Part shown: positions 4,872 to 6,013 of the stretch, one piece after another
Numbering within the stretch: the stretch's first letter is position 1
How the letters are laid out: each line of letters starts with the position of its first letter
Source of the DNA: Roseiflexaceae bacterium
Lineage (GTDB): Bacteria; Chloroflexota; Chloroflexia; Chloroflexales; Roseiflexaceae
Length of the DNA stretch: 6,013 bases
Direction of reading: 5' to 3'
NCBI GenBank assembly: GCA_947462525.1
Contig: CANHPK010000112.1
Coordinates: 1-6,013, forward strand
Translations under genes and position numbers: made by a program
The notes under the pieces: model-generated
The model's database searches: none
Seen by the model: the letters and a program-made list of their open reading frames with translations, nothing else
What the model was told of the DNA's origin: nothing

Positions 4872-6013
4872 CTAGTCCTCGATCCAATTGAGCGTGCGGT
4901 CGACGGCTTTTTGCCAACGGGCATAGTCGCGGTCGCGTTGGGCGGCATCCATGTGTGGGACCCACCGAGTGTCTTCGCGCCAGTTGGATTGCACTTCGGC
5001 GAGGTCACGCCAGTACCCGACGGCAATCCCAGCAGCATAGACTGCACCGAGGACGGTTGTTTCGCGGATGACGGGGCGGATCACCGGCACATTGACGACG
5101 TCGGATTGAATCTGCATCAACAAGCTGTTGGCAGTCATCCCGCCGTCGACTTTGAGCAGGGCAATGGGTACGCCACTGTCTTGTTCCATTGCGTCGAGGA
5201 CCTCGCGGGTCTGCCAGGCGACGGCTTCGAGTGCGGCCCGGGCAATATGTGCTTTGGTCACGTAGCGGGTTAACCCGACGATGACGCCCCGGGCGTCACT
5301 GCGCCAATGGGGCGCAAATAACCCCGAGAAGGCAGGCACAATCACCACGCCGCCATTGTCGGAGACCGATGCAGCGAGTGCCTCGATGTCACTGCTTTGG
5401 GCAATGATGCCGATGTTGTCACGCAACCACTGGACCAGGGCACCGGCGATGGCGATGGAGCCTTCGAGTGCGTACACCGGTGGTTGGCCTTTGAACTGGT
5501 AGGCGAGGGTCGAAAGCAGACCGTGGGTCGATGGAACGAGTGTGGTACCGGTGTTGAGCAGCATGAAACAGCCGGTGCCATAGGTGTTTTTGACGTTGCC
5601 GGGCGACACACATGCTTGACCGACCATGGCTGCATGCTGGTCGCCTAACGCAGCAGCGACGGGTACGCCGGCGAGGATGCCCACCGCAGTGCCATAGACC
5701 TCGGACGAGGAACGTATGGCAGGGAGCATCTGCGCGGGAATATCCATGGCTGCGAGGATGTCGGGGTCCCATTGCAATGTGTGCAGGTTCATCAACATGG
5801 TGCGTCCCGCATTGGTGACATCGGTGACATGGATGCCGCCTTCGACGCCGCCGGTGAGGTGCCAGATGAGGAAGGTATCTATGGTGCCAAAGAGCGCGTC
5901 ACCGGCAGCGGCAGCGGCGCGTAATCCGGGTGTGTGATCGAGCAACCAGCGTAGTTTGGGGCCGGAGAAGTACGTTGCCAACGGGAGGCCCGTTTGGCTC
6001 CGGAAGCGGTCGA
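4872..6013 (-). CDS. glpK: Glycerol kinase, C-terminal part (5' end beyond the window)
   Basis: The last 379 residues of an FGGY-family kinase, open to the right edge; about 120 N-terminal residues are missing compared with E. coli GlpK (502). It converts glycerol and ATP to sn-glycerol-3-phosphate in the cytoplasm. Visible residues start DRFRSQTGLP. YFSGPKLRWL (fragment 14-23) fits FGGY signature 1, and its Tyr14 matches glycerol-binding Tyr135 of E. coli. GTIDTFLIW (42-50) is typical of GlpK. LGDQHAA (122-128) carries catalytic Asp124, and GTGCFMLLNTG (145-155) carries Phe149, the glycerol-contacting Phe270 equivalent. FGGY signature 2 lies in GVIVGLTRY through ALEA (242-263), and VDGGMTANSLLMQ (288-300) is the ATP-binding region. 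These conserved contacts favour glycerol over other polyols. The segment before GDQ (SEVYGTAVGILAGVPVAAAL) lacks the Gly-Thr-Arg fructose-bisphosphate loop of E. coli GlpK, so that feedback is probably absent. The SMP-30 gene follows with no gap. Confidence 0.93.
   Translation of the reverse strand, partial: DRFRSQTGLPLATYFSGPKLRWLLDHTPGLRAAAAAGDALFGTIDTFLIWHLTGGVEGGIHVTDVTNAGRTMLMNLHTLQWDPDILAAMDIPAQMLPAIRSSSEVYGTAVGILAGVPVAAALGDQHAAMVGQACVSPGNVKNTYGTGCFMLLNTGTTLVPSTHGLLSTLAYQFKGQPPVYALEGSIAIAGALVQWLRDNIGIIAQSSDIEALAASVSDNGGVVIVPAFSGLFAPHWRSDARGVIVGLTRYVTKAHIARAALEAVAWQTREVLDAMEQDSGVPIALLKVDGGMTANSLLMQIQSDVVNVPVIRPVIRETTVLGAVYAAGIAVGYWRDLAEVQSNWREDTRWVPHMDAAQRDRDYARWQKAVDRTLNWIED
4876..4880 (-). 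promoter_or_regulatory. Ribosome binding site of the SMP-30 gene inside the glpK 3' end
   Basis: GAGGA on the minus strand is part of the last two sense codons of glpK (ATC GAG GAC encoding Ile-Glu-Asp, then TAG). It stands 4 nt before the SMP-30 ATG at 4871-4869. Ribosomes ending glpK would sit on this site, consistent with termination-reinitiation coupling. Confidence 0.65.

Noticed and set aside
1..6013. A defence, phage, CRISPR or toxin-antitoxin system
   Set aside because: I read both strands for nucleases, transposases, integrases, direct-repeat arrays and small toxin/antitoxin pairs and saw none. All well-supported genes are metabolic or envelope-related.

Overview
The window looks like ordinary chromosomal DNA from a moderately GC-rich bacterium. 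It holds seven closely packed protein-coding genes, two of them cut by the window edges. I see no tRNA, rRNA, CRISPR array, insertion sequence or phage gene. The GT4 glycosyltransferase N-terminus (GGKEAGGMNVYVREL), together with the other proteins, resembles homologues I associate with Chloroflexota, particularly the class Chloroflexia. That placement rests on remembered protein similarity and is tentative.

Layout, left to right. (1) The 5' part of a minus-strand gene of the L-2-amino-thiazoline-4-carboxylic acid (ATC) hydrolase family runs off the left edge. (2) A 57-bp divergent intergenic region carries a perfect 14-bp palindrome. (3) A plus-strand pair follows: a 70-residue two-helix membrane protein joined by an ATGA stop/start overlap to a uridine phosphorylase (udp). 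(4) The udp stop codon interlocks with the stop codon of a convergent minus-strand serine hydrolase lipoprotein through the shared bases CTAG. (5) That hydrolase is the distal gene of a minus-strand pair whose first gene is a GT4 glycosyltransferase (MshA/sucrose-phosphate-synthase-like); the two overlap by 13 bp. (6) A 123-bp intergenic region holds a possible promoter. (7) Another minus-strand pair follows: the C-terminal three quarters of glycerol kinase (glpK), running off the right edge, and an SMP-30/gluconolactonase-family hydrolase whose ATG directly abuts the glpK TAG.

How the genes fit together: uridine phosphorylase serves pyrimidine nucleoside salvage, and glycerol kinase commits glycerol to glycerol-3-phosphate. 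The SMP-30 protein probably hydrolyses a sugar lactone or other ester and is translationally coupled to glpK. The glycosyltransferase probably makes a glycoconjugate or small glycoside, and its partner hydrolase is probably tethered outside the cytoplasmic membrane. These look like separate small housekeeping or accessory units rather than one pathway. I did not find convincing evidence of an undescribed system. The items most worth a second look are the glpK/SMP-30 coupling, the small membrane protein fused translationally to udp, and the palindrome between the divergent genes.
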